DNA of 64,000 bases from Polaribacter septentrionalilitoris (GTDB taxonomy: Bacteria > Bacteroidota > Bacteroidia > Flavobacteriales > Flavobacteriaceae), in assembly GCF_009832745.1 (NCBI RefSeq), contig NZ_VRMJ01000033.1, positions 1-64,000 of the forward strand, given 5' to 3'. The translations under genes were made by a program, and so were the position numbers. Position 1 is the first letter of the stretch, and every line of letters starts with the position of its first letter. Of this stretch, positions 27,253-36,013 are shown piece after piece. The notes under the pieces are model-generated. The model had not been told where the DNA came from. It did no database searches and saw only the letters and a program-made list of their open reading frames with translations.

Positions 27253-27369
27253 TTAATGACAACCACAATCTGTACTGCAATTTTTATCTTTTTTTGATGA
27301 GAAAAAATATTTTTTCACTAAAAAAAGTATTGCTAAAAAAACTAAAGAGTATGTAATAAATTCTTGCAT
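27253..27369 (-). CDS. FeoB-associated Cys-rich membrane peptide
   Basis: A 38-residue peptide too small for routine ORF calling in its correct form: MQEFITYSLVFLAIL followed by a Lys/Phe boundary and a tail Asn-Cys-Ser-Thr-Asp-Cys-Gly-Cys-His. It has one membrane helix and a metal-binding-like Cys/His tail, the pattern of the FeoB-associated family. Its ATG overlaps the feoB stop by one base (TAATG), so translation is coupled. A longer upstream start at 27453 exists but lies inside feoB and would add no recognisable sequence. Confidence 0.8.
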   Translation of the reverse strand: MQEFITYSLVFLAILFLVKKYFFSSKKDKNCSTDCGCH

Positions 27370-29480
27370 TAACTTAGAATTTGATAAGTAATAAAAGATG
27401 AAACATAGGCTAATAACCCCATGCCAAACAATTGAATTAATGGCCATTTCCAAGATTTTGTTTCACGTTTCACGATGGCTAAGGTTGCCATACATTGCAT
27501 TGCAAATGCATAGAAAATCATTAAAGACATTCCTACCGCAAAATTGAATCTTTTCTGACCTGTATCTGGGTTTATTTCTGATGACATTTTTTGTTTTATA
27601 GTAGTTGCGTCTTCATCATCAGCTTCGACGCTATATATAGTTGCTAGAGTACCTACAAAAACTTCTCTTGCCGCAAAGGAAGTGATTAATGCAATACCAA
27701 TTTTCCAATCATACCCTAGAGGCTTTATGGTTGGTTCTATGGTTTTTCCTAAAATACCAATATAAGAATTCTGTAATTGAGCAGAAGCAATTTTTTGTTG
27801 CAACTCATCATCAGATAAATTTTTATTTGCAACATTTTCTATGGTATTTTTTTCTGCATTATCAAAAGAAGCTGGTCCATTTGAAGCCAAAAACCATAAC
27901 ACTATTGACAAGGCTAAAATAATTTTACCTGCCTCTAGTACAAAAGACTTTGTTTTTCCTACAACTTCAAAGAATACATTTTTAAGAGAAGGCAATTTAT
28001 AGTTTGGCATTTCTACTACAAAAAATGATTTCGAATTAATATGCAAGGTTTTATGTAAGATAAAAGCTGCTAATACTGCTGTTGCAAAACCAAGTGCATA
28101 TAAAGAAAGTAATACCAAACCTTGTAAGTTTAAAAATCCGAAGACTTTTTTACTTGGAATAATCAGTGCAATTAAAATGGCATAAATTGGCAAACGAGCT
28201 GAACAAGTAGTAAATGGTGTTACCAAAATGGTAATTAATCGTTCTTTCCAACTCGAAATAGTTCTTGTTGCCATAATTGCAGGAATAGCACAAGCTGTAC
28301 CAGAAATTAATGGAATTACACTTTTACCATTCATTCCGAAACGTCGCATAATTCTATCCATTAAAAAGACAACTCGACTCATATAACCTGTTTCTTCTAG
28401 AATGGCAATAAACATAAAAAGAATGGCAATCTGAGGAATAAAAATAATGACACCACCAACTCCTGGAATGATTCCTTCTGTAATTAAATCTGATAAAACC
28501 CCTGCTGGCAATTGTTGTTTAGCGTAACTAGAAATATCTGCAAAAGTGGCATCAATAAAATCCATTGGCACTGAAGCCCAATCAAAAATAGATTGAAAAA
28601 TCAACAACAATAAAAACACAAAAATTGCATATCCAAAGATTTTATGCGTAAAAATTTTATCTAATCTACTTCTTAAATCTGTGGCCTTATTTTTATCAAC
28701 CAAATAGGTTTTCTTTAAGATTTTATTAATCTCTTGATAGCGGTAAATAGTCTCTTTATGTTGGTATTTTTTAAGTTTTGAAATGTCTCGTTGAAAGCCT
28801 AATAATTTTTCTTTTTCTTCAGCAGAAATAGTATCAGGAAAACTATTTTGCGTAATCATCAACCACAACTCATACATTGAATAGTTTGGAGTGATTTCTT
28901 TAAGTTTTGCAAAATAATCGGCATCAATTTTACTATCAATATTACACAATGGTGATGCTTTTGCAGCAACATGACAACGAATAATAGCTTCTTTTACATC
29001 TTTAATTCCTTCATTTTTTCTGGCACTAACTAGAACGACTTCTGTATTTAGTTCTTTTCTTAATACTGATAAATCGATTGTAATGCCCTTTTTTGTCATT
29101 TGATCAACCATATTGATTGCCAAAACTGTAGGAATTTCTAAATCTTTTATTTGAGAAAAAAGCAATAGATTTCGTTTAAGATTTTCGATATCTGCAACCA
29201 CCAAAATAACATCTGGAGATGCTGCAATATCTTTATTTAACAGAGTTTTTAAAACAATGCTTTCGTCTATTGATGTTGGATTTATACTGTAAGTCCCAGG
29301 TAAATCTGTAATAATTGCGTTTTGAGTAGCAGACAATTTACTAACCCCTAGTTTTTTATCTACTGTAACCCCTGGATAGTTACCAACTTTTTGATTTAGA
29401 CCTGTAAGTTGATTAAAAAGTGAGGTTTTTCCTGTATTAGGATTCCCAATTAAAGCAACTTTGATATCGTTTTTAGACAT
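27369..29480 (-). CDS. feoB: Ferrous iron transport GTPase/permease FeoB
   Basis: A 703-residue protein. The N-terminal G domain has G1 Gly-Asn-Pro-Asn-Thr-Gly-Lys-Thr, G3 Asp-Leu-Pro-Gly-Thr-Tyr and G4 Asn-Met-Val-Asp. A helical spacer follows, then two Gate domains with about eight helices. One of these carries Gly-Thr-Ala-Cys-Ala-Ile-Pro-Ala. It imports Fe(II) across the inner membrane. It starts in a TAATG overlap with feoA and ends in another with the small Cys-rich peptide, making a tight three-gene operon. Confidence 0.97.
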   Translation of the reverse strand: MSKNDIKVALIGNPNTGKTSLFNQLTGLNQKVGNYPGVTVDKKLGVSKLSATQNAIITDLPGTYSINPTSIDESIVLKTLLNKDIAASPDVILVVADIENLKRNLLLFSQIKDLEIPTVLAINMVDQMTKKGITIDLSVLRKELNTEVVLVSARKNEGIKDVKEAIIRCHVAAKASPLCNIDSKIDADYFAKLKEITPNYSMYELWLMITQNSFPDTISAEEKEKLLGFQRDISKLKKYQHKETIYRYQEINKILKKTYLVDKNKATDLRSRLDKIFTHKIFGYAIFVFLLLLIFQSIFDWASVPMDFIDATFADISSYAKQQLPAGVLSDLITEGIIPGVGGVIIFIPQIAILFMFIAILEETGYMSRVVFLMDRIMRRFGMNGKSVIPLISGTACAIPAIMATRTISSWKERLITILVTPFTTCSARLPIYAILIALIIPSKKVFGFLNLQGLVLLSLYALGFATAVLAAFILHKTLHINSKSFFVVEMPNYKLPSLKNVFFEVVGKTKSFVLEAGKIILALSIVLWFLASNGPASFDNAEKNTIENVANKNLSDDELQQKIASAQLQNSYIGILGKTIEPTIKPLGYDWKIGIALITSFAAREVFVGTLATIYSVEADDEDATTIKQKMSSEINPDTGQKRFNFAVGMSLMIFYAFAMQCMATLAIVKRETKSWKWPLIQLFGMGLLAYVSSFITYQILS

Positions 29481-29731
29481 TAATTATTGCTTTTTAAAAT
29501 TTTTATTTGAGCTGCCGTTTCTTTACGAATTGCCAAATGACTTCCGTTTACACAGATATAAATTGGGTCTTTTAAAGGCGCAATTTGAATCAATTCTATT
29601 TCTGCTCCTGGCAAGCAACCCATTTCTAATAATTTTAGCGGAATAAAATCTAACGCTTCTTCTGAAATATAACCTATTTCTCCAATATGTAAAGATGCAA
29701 TTGTGCTCAACGAATTTATTTTGGTGAGCAA
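29480..29731 (-). CDS. feoA: Ferrous iron transport protein FeoA
   Basis: A small SH3-like protein of about 75-83 residues, with the core Ala-Ser-Leu-His-Ile-Gly-Glu and Leu-Glu-Met-Gly-Cys-Leu-Pro-Gly. FeoA binds FeoB and modulates its GTPase. No ATG precedes the conserved core. The frame as listed begins at a TTG (29731) that overlaps the -7 box, so initiation probably occurs at the next TTG (29710) or another non-ATG codon. The stop overlaps feoB by one base. Confidence 0.88.
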   Translation of the reverse strand: MLTKINSLSTIASLHIGEIGYISEEALDFIPLKLLEMGCLPGAEIELIQIAPLKDPIYICVNGSHLAIRKETAAQIKILKSNN

Positions 29732-29760
29732 AGATAGGAATTTAGAATGATTCTAAACAA
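29729..29760 (-). promoter_or_regulatory. feoAB promoter
   Basis: On the minus strand TTG (29758-29760), 21 bases, then TATCTTTG (29729-29736): both halves of the Bacteroidota sigma-ABfr consensus at the usual spacing. It sits between the SCO1 stop codon and feoA. The spacer is almost filled by the palindrome at 29741-29757. Confidence 0.7.
29741..29757. promoter_or_regulatory. Fur-family-type palindrome in the feoA promoter
   Basis: A perfect 17-base palindrome, TTTAGAAT-G-ATTCTAAA. The inner 15 bases TTAGAATGATTCTAA have the 7-1-7 form of Fur-family boxes. Binding here would block both promoter elements. The regulator is inferred from the iron-uptake context, not seen in the window. Confidence 0.6.
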
Positions 29761-29761
29761 C

Positions 29762-30451
29762 TTATTTAGACGCATATTCTTCTTTTAACAAAACAATATC
29801 TTTTTTTAGTTTTTCCATATCATTTTTGTCTGTTCCATCATAATAACCACGAATGCGTCTTTCTTTATCAACTAAAACAAATTGTTCTGTATGAATAAAA
29901 TCTTGTTCTCCTCCATCACCTTCATCTAAAACTGCAAAATAACTTTTACGCGCTAATTCGTAAATATGTTTTTTAGGACCCGTTGTTACATTCCATTTAC
30001 CATCTATAACTCCTTTTCTATTTGCATATCTTTTTAAGACAGAGACACTATCTATAACTGGTGTTACAGAATGAGAGAGAAACATAATATCATCATCATT
30101 TTTATAAAACTCTTGCAGCTCATTCATATTGTAAGCCATTGCAATACAAATAGTTTGACATCTTGTAAAAAAGAAATCTGCTATATAAATTTTGTCTTTA
30201 TAATTACTATTGGTAATCGTTTCTCCATTTTGATTGATGAGTTTAAAATCTGCAATGGTATGATTCTTTTGAATATGAAACATACTTTCATCAACTAAAC
30301 GTGGATTTACATCAACAGGATTGTAAATTTTAAGACGATTGTCTTTCTTTACTAAATAATAAAATACGGTGATTCCTATTGCTGAAAAAACTGCTAAAAA
30401 AATAAGAGTAGGTATCGATTTTTTAAAGAATTTAGCTTCCATTTTTATCAT
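29762..30451 (-). CDS. SCO1/SenC-family copper chaperone
   Basis: A 229-residue protein with one N-terminal membrane anchor (about 12-33) and a thioredoxin-like domain. The copper ligands are present: Cys98 and Cys102 in Cys-Gln-Thr-Ile-Cys, and His187 in Phe-Ile-His-Thr. SCO proteins deliver copper to, or reduce, the CuA site of cytochrome oxidase subunit II, which fits coxB about 12 kb away on the same strand. The second ATG (30442) is a possible alternative start. A TAAATTTG -7-like box lies at 30461-30468 on the minus strand. Confidence 0.93.
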   Translation of the reverse strand: MIKMEAKFFKKSIPTLIFLAVFSAIGITVFYYLVKKDNRLKIYNPVDVNPRLVDESMFHIQKNHTIADFKLINQNGETITNSNYKDKIYIADFFFTRCQTICIAMAYNMNELQEFYKNDDDIMFLSHSVTPVIDSVSVLKRYANRKGVIDGKWNVTTGPKKHIYELARKSYFAVLDEGDGGEQDFIHTEQFVLVDKERRIRGYYDGTDKNDMEKLKKDIVLLKEEYASK

Positions 30452-30576
30452 TTAGAAATGCAAATTTACAACTTCTCAAACAGCTAAGAAATCATCAAAA
30501 CCAAATACTTTGTAAAATCTATGTTAAAATAAAAATCTACTTCTAAATAGTTCTTTTACAACTCTCTTTAAAAACG

Positions 30577-30584
30577 TACATTTG
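30577..30584 (+). promoter_or_regulatory. Candidate -7 box for rseP
   Basis: TACATTTG is an exact match to TAnnTTTG and lies 29 bases before the rseP ATG. A T-rich stretch lies near -33 but no perfect TTG, so the support is partial. Confidence 0.45.
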
Positions 30585-30613
30585 TGCGTTTTTTAATTAT
30601 GATTTAACGCTGA

Positions 30614-31960
30614 ATGGAAATATTAATAAAAGCATCGCAATTTATTTTAAGTTTATCTTTATTGATTGTCTTGCACGAATTAGGGCACTTTATCCCTGCA
30701 AAATTGTTTAAAACAAAAGTAGAGAAATTCTACTTATTTTTTGATTATAAATTCTCTCTTGTAAAGAAAAAAATTGGTGAAACTGTTTATGGTATTGGTT
30801 GGATTCCGTTAGGAGGGTATGTAAAAATATCTGGAATGATAGATGAAAGCATGGATACAGAACAAATGAAACAACCTGCACAACCTTGGGAGTTTCGTTC
30901 TAAACCTGCATGGCAACGTCTTATAATTATGTTGGGGGGTGTTTTTGTAAACTTTGTACTGGGTATTTTTATCTATATTATGTTAATGTATGCTTATGGT
31001 GAAAAGTTTCTACCTAATGAAAATGTTACTGATGGTGTTTGGGTTCAAGATTCTTTAGCAATGGATTTAGGAGTACAAACTGGAGATAAAATCTTAACTA
31101 TTGATGGTGAAAGCGTTAAAAAATTCTCTGAACTAACACTTGGTTTTGTAAATGGAAACAATTTTCAAATTGAGCGTAATGGACAAATAATTGATATGGA
31201 AGTACCTGAGAACTTTATTTCTAAATTGGTTGATAGAGGTAAGGATGCAGGAGCTGTTTTATTACCAAGATATCCATTTGCTATTGCTGGTATTTCTGAG
31301 GGGTCTCCTAATGAAAATGCAGACTTAAAAAAGAAAGATATTGTTATTGGTATTAATGGAAATTCTATAAAATATTTTGATGAAGCTCAAACCGAGTTAG
31401 ACAAGTATAAAAACCAAGAAATTACTGTTACTGTTAAAAGAGGTTCAGAAACAAAAGTGATTCCTGTAAAAGTAACTAGTGATGGTAAATTAGGTGTTGG
31501 CTTAGGACAACTATCTTTTAAAGATTTAGAAAAATTAGGTTATTACCAATTGGCTAATATTGAATATTCTTTTGCTGAAGCAATACCTGCTGGTTGGAAT
31601 AAATCTTGGAAAACATTAACTGATTACGTAAAACAATTAAAGAAAATTTTTAACCCAAGTACAGGAGCTTATAAAGGTTTAGGAGGTTTTATTTCTATAG
31701 GAAGTATCTTCCCTGCTGAATGGAGCGCTCAATCTTTCTGGAACATTACCGCATTTTTATCTATCATGTTAGGGTTTATGAACTTGTTGCCAATTCCTGC
31801 TTTAGATGGTGGACATGTTGTATTTACCTTATGGGAAATGATTACTGGTAAAAAACCTGGAGATAAGTTCTTAGAATACGCTCAAGTAACAGGATTTATC
31901 TTGTTAATTGCTTTATTACTTTTTGCAAACGGAAATGATATATTTAGACTGTTTAAATAG
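30614..31960 (+). CDS. rseP: Site-2 intramembrane metalloprotease RseP
   Basis: A 448-residue polytopic membrane protease. The zinc motif His-Glu-Leu-Gly-His lies in helix 1, and the second motif Leu-Asp-Gly-Gly-His lies in the C-terminal membrane region (Pro-Ile-Pro-Ala-Leu-Asp-Gly). Two PDZ domains lie between (about 125-215 and 220-300). RseP cleaves anti-sigma factors and other single-pass segments in envelope stress control. It is divergent from the SCO1 gene and ends at a bidirectional terminator. Confidence 0.95.
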   Translation: MEILIKASQFILSLSLLIVLHELGHFIPAKLFKTKVEKFYLFFDYKFSLVKKKIGETVYGIGWIPLGGYVKISGMIDESMDTEQMKQPAQPWEFRSKPAWQRLIIMLGGVFVNFVLGIFIYIMLMYAYGEKFLPNENVTDGVWVQDSLAMDLGVQTGDKILTIDGESVKKFSELTLGFVNGNNFQIERNGQIIDMEVPENFISKLVDRGKDAGAVLLPRYPFAIAGISEGSPNENADLKKKDIVIGINGNSIKYFDEAQTELDKYKNQEITVTVKRGSETKVIPVKVTSDGKLGVGLGQLSFKDLEKLGYYQLANIEYSFAEAIPAGWNKSWKTLTDYVKQLKKIFNPSTGAYKGLGGFISIGSIFPAEWSAQSFWNITAFLSIMLGFMNLLPIPALDGGHVVFTLWEMITGKKPGDKFLEYAQVTGFILLIALLLFANGNDIFRLFK

Positions 31961-31980
31961 CAGAACAATAAAATAATAAA

Positions 31981-32012
31981 AAAAAAGCTCTGATTTCTCA
32001 GAGCTTTTTTTT
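31981..32012. terminator. Bidirectional terminator between rseP and the T9SS protein
   Basis: A perfect inverted repeat, AAAAAAGCTCTGA / TCAGAGCTTTTTT (13-bp arms, 4-base loop), lying between two convergent genes. A and T runs flank it, so it can stop transcription from either side. Confidence 0.9.
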
Positions 32013-32032
32013 AGTTTGAAATAGTAAGTAGT

Positions 32033-34039
32033 TTATCTTATTACTAATTTCTTAGTCGCTGTTTTACCTGCTTCTGTTACTTTTAAAATGTAAACTCCAG
32101 CGTTAATTGAAGAAACATCGATATCTTTCTTTACCCCAGAAAAACTTGTCGCAAATACTTTCTTACCAATTACATTAAAGATTGATATTTCTTTAAGGTC
32201 TGAGCTACTACTTGATATTGTAAAACTTTTGCTTGTAATAGGGTTTGGATAAGTTGCAAATCCTAAAATAGAATTTCTATCTAAACTCAATACAAAATCG
32301 TTTGCTTTACCAGGAGTTCCTAAATCACCTCCAGAAACAATTTCAGACGTAGCTTCTGCCCAATTAGCACCATTATCGTTGTCTGATGCAGAGTACTTAT
32401 TTGTTGCTAACTCCATACTTTTTCCATTTGGATCTGGAAAGGTTGTACCATTATCATAAGAAACACTATCGAAAATAGATGCGCTACATTCAATAGTTAC
32501 TGTTGCATCACCATTACCAAGAAATAAACCAGAATCGTATTGATAATCAACATTAACCCCACCATTAGTTGAGATATCTGAATTTTCACCTAACACAAAA
32601 TAACCATTAGCAGGAACTTCTACTGAAGTTGTAATGGTTCTTACAACTGGATTTCCTGTTCCTGAAGAAGTTTTTAAAACCCAACCTAATAAATTTATTG
32701 GCTCTGATGTTGTGTTATAAACTTCAAAATATTCTCCATTATTATCACTTACTTTATTTGGATTTTGCATAATCTCAGTAATTATTATTGATCCAGCTGC
32801 AGGACATGTAGGGGCTGGTAAACATGTAGGACTAAAAATATTCCTAGTAAAATTACAACTACTACCTTGTCCACCTACTACTTTTAAAGTAAAATTAGTT
32901 CCTTCAGGTATGCCAGAAATAGTTATTTGTCCTGTAGCCACATTACTTGGATCATCACCTGAAATTGTTCCGACATCAGCATCATTTTCATCTTTAGCTG
33001 TAATTGTATAAGTTGTCCCTGTGTTACCATCTGTAAAATCAATTATTGCTTGGTAAGTATCTGTTCCTGTTGTCAAATTATCACAAGTAGTATCTATTGT
33101 TGTTAACTGAATACTACATGGAAACTTTACAGAAAACGTAACAGATTGAACAATAGGAGAACCAAGTGAAGCCCCACTATTATCTACCAATTCTAAAGTT
33201 AAAGTATATGTATTTCCAGGTGTAACAGTTAAATCTGGTAAATCAGATGTAAAAAAAGATGCAGTCTCAGTAGAGCCACCTTGTGTTTCAAAGATAGATT
33301 TTATAAAACCATCACCAGAATTATCGCCTAAATCTGAACCGTTGTTTGCTGATAATGTGAAATTCTCTAGTGTAATATTAACATCTATTGTTGTTGTTGC
33401 ATTTTTTTCACCAGAGGTAGGAGATGTTATTGCTAATGTAGGCTCTGTAGAAGCTACAGTTGTGTAAGTACCAATTGGCATAGGTGAGCTTGCAGTTGCA
33501 TTGTTAGTTCCACCTTCTAGTCCATTTACGCCACTATAAGTCCAATCAGTATCAGCAAAAGTAGTGGTAATAGTTTTTCCATTTTTTCTATATGCCCATC
33601 CATCTAAATACTCCCAGGTTTCTCCATTACCATCAACATTTATATCTCCAAAAACATCTATAACAGCATCATTCATAAAAAGTTCTACTGCATCATCTCC
33701 GTTAATAGCCATTGCAGAACCAGCATCATAACTTGCAGCAAAGCCAAAGAAAGTATTAAATTCTGCTGTATTAGCTGTCACATAAATATAGCTACCAGCT
33801 GTAACTGCGTCTGCGGGAAATTCGTATTCTTCCCCATCAGTTCCTCCACCATTATTTGCTGAACCAATGCCATAAATACTTAAGTCAGCAATATCATTAA
33901 GAACATAAAGTTCAACCCCCTTTGGTGTTCCTCCAGAAAGTGAACCATCAAAAACTCCTGTAATTATTAAATCTTGACTAAAAATTAGTCCAGATATTAA
34001 AAAAGTTAATACTAAAGTAATAAAGTAATTTTTTTTCAT
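32033..34039 (-). CDS. Secreted lamin-tail-domain protein with T9SS sorting domain
   Basis: A 668-residue secreted protein. After the signal peptide (ending Ile-Phe-Ser-Gln) comes a lamin-tail-like region (about 23-190), an Ig-like or fibronectin-like middle, and a second lamin-tail domain (about 410-580, with Glu-Tyr-Phe-Glu-Val-Tyr-Asn). The last 75 residues are a type A T9SS sorting domain (Tyr-Pro-Asn-Pro, then Ile-Ser-Ile-Phe-Asn-Val-Ile-Gly and Gly-Val-Tyr-Ile-Leu-Lys-Val). It should be exported across the outer membrane by T9SS and attached to the cell surface or released. The ligand is not apparent; some such proteins accompany secreted nucleases or adhesins. Confidence 0.88.
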   Translation of the reverse strand: MKKNYFITLVLTFLISGLIFSQDLIITGVFDGSLSGGTPKGVELYVLNDIADLSIYGIGSANNGGGTDGEEYEFPADAVTAGSYIYVTANTAEFNTFFGFAASYDAGSAMAINGDDAVELFMNDAVIDVFGDINVDGNGETWEYLDGWAYRKNGKTITTTFADTDWTYSGVNGLEGGTNNATASSPMPIGTYTTVASTEPTLAITSPTSGEKNATTTIDVNITLENFTLSANNGSDLGDNSGDGFIKSIFETQGGSTETASFFTSDLPDLTVTPGNTYTLTLELVDNSGASLGSPIVQSVTFSVKFPCSIQLTTIDTTCDNLTTGTDTYQAIIDFTDGNTGTTYTITAKDENDADVGTISGDDPSNVATGQITISGIPEGTNFTLKVVGGQGSSCNFTRNIFSPTCLPAPTCPAAGSIIITEIMQNPNKVSDNNGEYFEVYNTTSEPINLLGWVLKTSSGTGNPVVRTITTSVEVPANGYFVLGENSDISTNGGVNVDYQYDSGLFLGNGDATVTIECSASIFDSVSYDNGTTFPDPNGKSMELATNKYSASDNDNGANWAEATSEIVSGGDLGTPGKANDFVLSLDRNSILGFATYPNPITSKSFTISSSSSDLKEISIFNVIGKKVFATSFSGVKKDIDVSSINAGVYILKVTEAGKTATKKLVIR

Positions 34040-34206
34040 AAGTGTAATATTTAATTTGAATTGATTGAGTAAATATAAGAATTTTTAAGGTACATTATCC
34101 TTATATATATCATTATCAAATTGTTAATTAGCTAATATTTTAATTGTTTTTTTTAAGTTATTTTAATGTTAACGAAACACCAATAGATTAAATGATTGTT
34201 AAGGAG

Positions 34207-34238
34207 TTGTTATTCTAATCAAATTATTAGTATTTTTG
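34207..34238 (+). promoter_or_regulatory. Promoter of the two-component operon
   Basis: TTG at 34207-34209, 21 bases, then TATTTTTG at 34231-34238: both halves of the Bacteroidota consensus at the normal spacing, 25 bases before the response regulator start. The upstream gap 34040-34206 is AT-rich with no other recognisable element. Confidence 0.6.
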
Positions 34239-34263
34239 ATATTCATGGAATTTCAATCAGTTT

Positions 34264-34962
34264 ATGAATAAAAGTGATATTAAGATTCTCTTAGTAGATG
34301 ATGAACCAGATATTTTAGAAATTGTAGGATACAATCTAAAAAATGAAGGTTATCAAATAACAACTGCTAATAACGGACAAGAAGCTATAAAATCTGCTAA
34401 AAAAAACAATCCTCATCTTATTTTGTTAGATATTATGATGCCAGAAATGGATGGTATTGAGGCTTGTGAAAAAATTAGAAAAATTAAATCTTTAGAAAAT
34501 GTAATTATTGCATTTTTAACTGCTAGAGGAGAAGATTATTCTCAAGTTGCAGGTTTTGAAGCTGGTGCAGATGACTACATTACAAAACCAATAAAACCAA
34601 AAGTTTTAGTAAGCAAAGTTAAATCTCTTTTAAGAAGACTTAAAACCGAAAAAGAAGTAGATGATACTTTTAAAATAGGAGATATTGTTATCGATAGGGA
34701 TGAATATGTTGTTTACAAAGCTGGCAAAAGAATTTCTTTGCCTAGAAAAGAATTTGAGTTGTTTTCTCTATTAACTTCAAAACCAGGAAAAGTATTTAAA
34801 AGAGAGGTTATTTTAGATACTGTTTGGGGCAATGAAGTTGTTGTAGGTGGTAGAACAATAGATGTTCACATCAGAAAACTTAGAGAGAAAATTGGTGACA
34901 ATCATTTTAAAACTGTAAAAGGAGTAGGTTATAAATTTGTTTTAGAAGGAGCAGATAAATAA
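34264..34962 (+). CDS. OmpR/PhoB-family response regulator
   Basis: A 232-residue regulator. The receiver domain (about 5-120) has the acidic pair in Val-Asp-Asp-Glu-Pro, the phosphoacceptor Asp in Leu-Leu-Asp-Ile-Met-Met-Pro, and the Lys of Thr-Lys-Pro. The C-terminal winged helix (about 140-230) has Leu-Pro-Arg-Lys-Glu-Phe-Glu-Leu and Arg-Thr-Ile-Asp-Val-His-Ile. It is followed after 10 bases by its partner kinase. The signal is unknown; PhoB-like phosphate control is possible but not shown. Confidence 0.95.
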   Translation: MNKSDIKILLVDDEPDILEIVGYNLKNEGYQITTANNGQEAIKSAKKNNPHLILLDIMMPEMDGIEACEKIRKIKSLENVIIAFLTARGEDYSQVAGFEAGADDYITKPIKPKVLVSKVKSLLRRLKTEKEVDDTFKIGDIVIDRDEYVVYKAGKRISLPRKEFELFSLLTSKPGKVFKREVILDTVWGNEVVVGGRTIDVHIRKLREKIGDNHFKTVKGVGYKFVLEGADK

Positions 34963-34972
34963 ATTTGCCTTA

Positions 34973-36013
34973 ATGAAATTCAAAAAAACATACTCTTATG
35001 CGCTTTGGTCTGCGGTTTATCTAACTATTCTTACAGCAATCATCGCTGCAGTTTCATACTTTTTTATTGTTGAACACCTAGGTTTTAGCACTATTTTAAT
35101 TTCATTTGTAGTTCTTTTTGCTGTTTCATTTTTTATTATTCAATACAGAGCTGAACACTTTATCTACAGACGTTTAAAGAAAATTTATGAAGATGTTTCT
35201 ATTCTTGATGTAAATGACTTAAGAAGAGATTCTGTAACAACAGATATCGAAAAACTCTCAAAACAAATGCAAAAATTTGTTGAAGGAAAAAGATTGGAAA
35301 TAGAAAGTTTAACAGAGAGAGATTCTTTTAGAAGAGATTTTTTAGGCAATGTTGCTCACGAATTAAAAACACCATTATTTACAGTACAAGGTTATATTTT
35401 AACCTTAATTGAAGGTGCTGTAAACGACAAACAGATTAGAACAAAATACTTAGAGAGAGCAAATAAAGGTGTAGAGAGATTAGTTGCGGTAATTAAAGAT
35501 TTAGACATGATTGCTAAATTAGAAAATGAAGGCACAAAATTAAACCTTGACGTTTTTAACATTTTAGAACTCATTCAAAATGTATTTGATTTGTTTGAAA
35601 TGAAAGCCAAAAAGAGAAATATCTCTTTAAAGTTTGATAAAATTTATGAATTCCCAGTTTTTGTTAGAGGTGATGTAGAAAAGATCGAGCAAGTTCTTAT
35701 CAATTTAATTGTTAACTCCATTAAATACGGAAAACCAAATGGAACTACAATAGTTGCTGTTGATAGTTACAATGAAGGTAAATTTATCATAAAAGTTATT
35801 GATAATGGAGAAGGAATCAAACAACAACATTTATCTCGTTTATTCGAAAGATTCTACAGAGTAGACCAAAGTAGATCTAGAGAACAAGGTGGTTCTGGTT
35901 TAGGGCTATCAATTGTAAAACACATTATTGAAGCTCACAATGAAACCATACTTCTAAAAAGTACTTTTGGTGAAGGCTCAGAGTTTTCTTTTACACTCGA
36001 AAAGGCCAAATAG
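34973..36013 (+). CDS. Membrane sensor histidine kinase
   Basis: A 346-residue kinase with two N-terminal membrane helices (about 10-60) and almost no periplasmic loop. The HisKA helix carries the phosphorylated His in Ala-His-Glu-Leu-Lys-Thr-Pro. The ATP-binding domain has an N box (Leu-Ile-Val-Asn-Ser-Ile-Lys), Asp-Asn-Gly-Glu-Gly, and Gly-Ser-Gly-Leu-Gly-Leu-Ser. The small sensing region suggests it reads a membrane or partner-protein signal. Its last 36 bases overlap the end of the opposing glycosyltransferase gene. Confidence 0.95.
   Translation: MKFKKTYSYALWSAVYLTILTAIIAAVSYFFIVEHLGFSTILISFVVLFAVSFFIIQYRAEHFIYRRLKKIYEDVSILDVNDLRRDSVTTDIEKLSKQMQKFVEGKRLEIESLTERDSFRRDFLGNVAHELKTPLFTVQGYILTLIEGAVNDKQIRTKYLERANKGVERLVAVIKDLDMIAKLENEGTKLNLDVFNILELIQNVFDLFEMKAKKRNISLKFDKIYEFPVFVRGDVEKIEQVLINLIVNSIKYGKPNGTTIVAVDSYNEGKFIIKVIDNGEGIKQQHLSRLFERFYRVDQSRSREQGGSGLGLSIVKHIIEAHNETILLKSTFGEGSEFSFTLEKAK

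Noticed and set aside
27370-27453. Longer start for the FeoB-associated peptide
   Set aside because: The added 28 residues lie wholly inside feoB, and the TAATG junction gives a better start.
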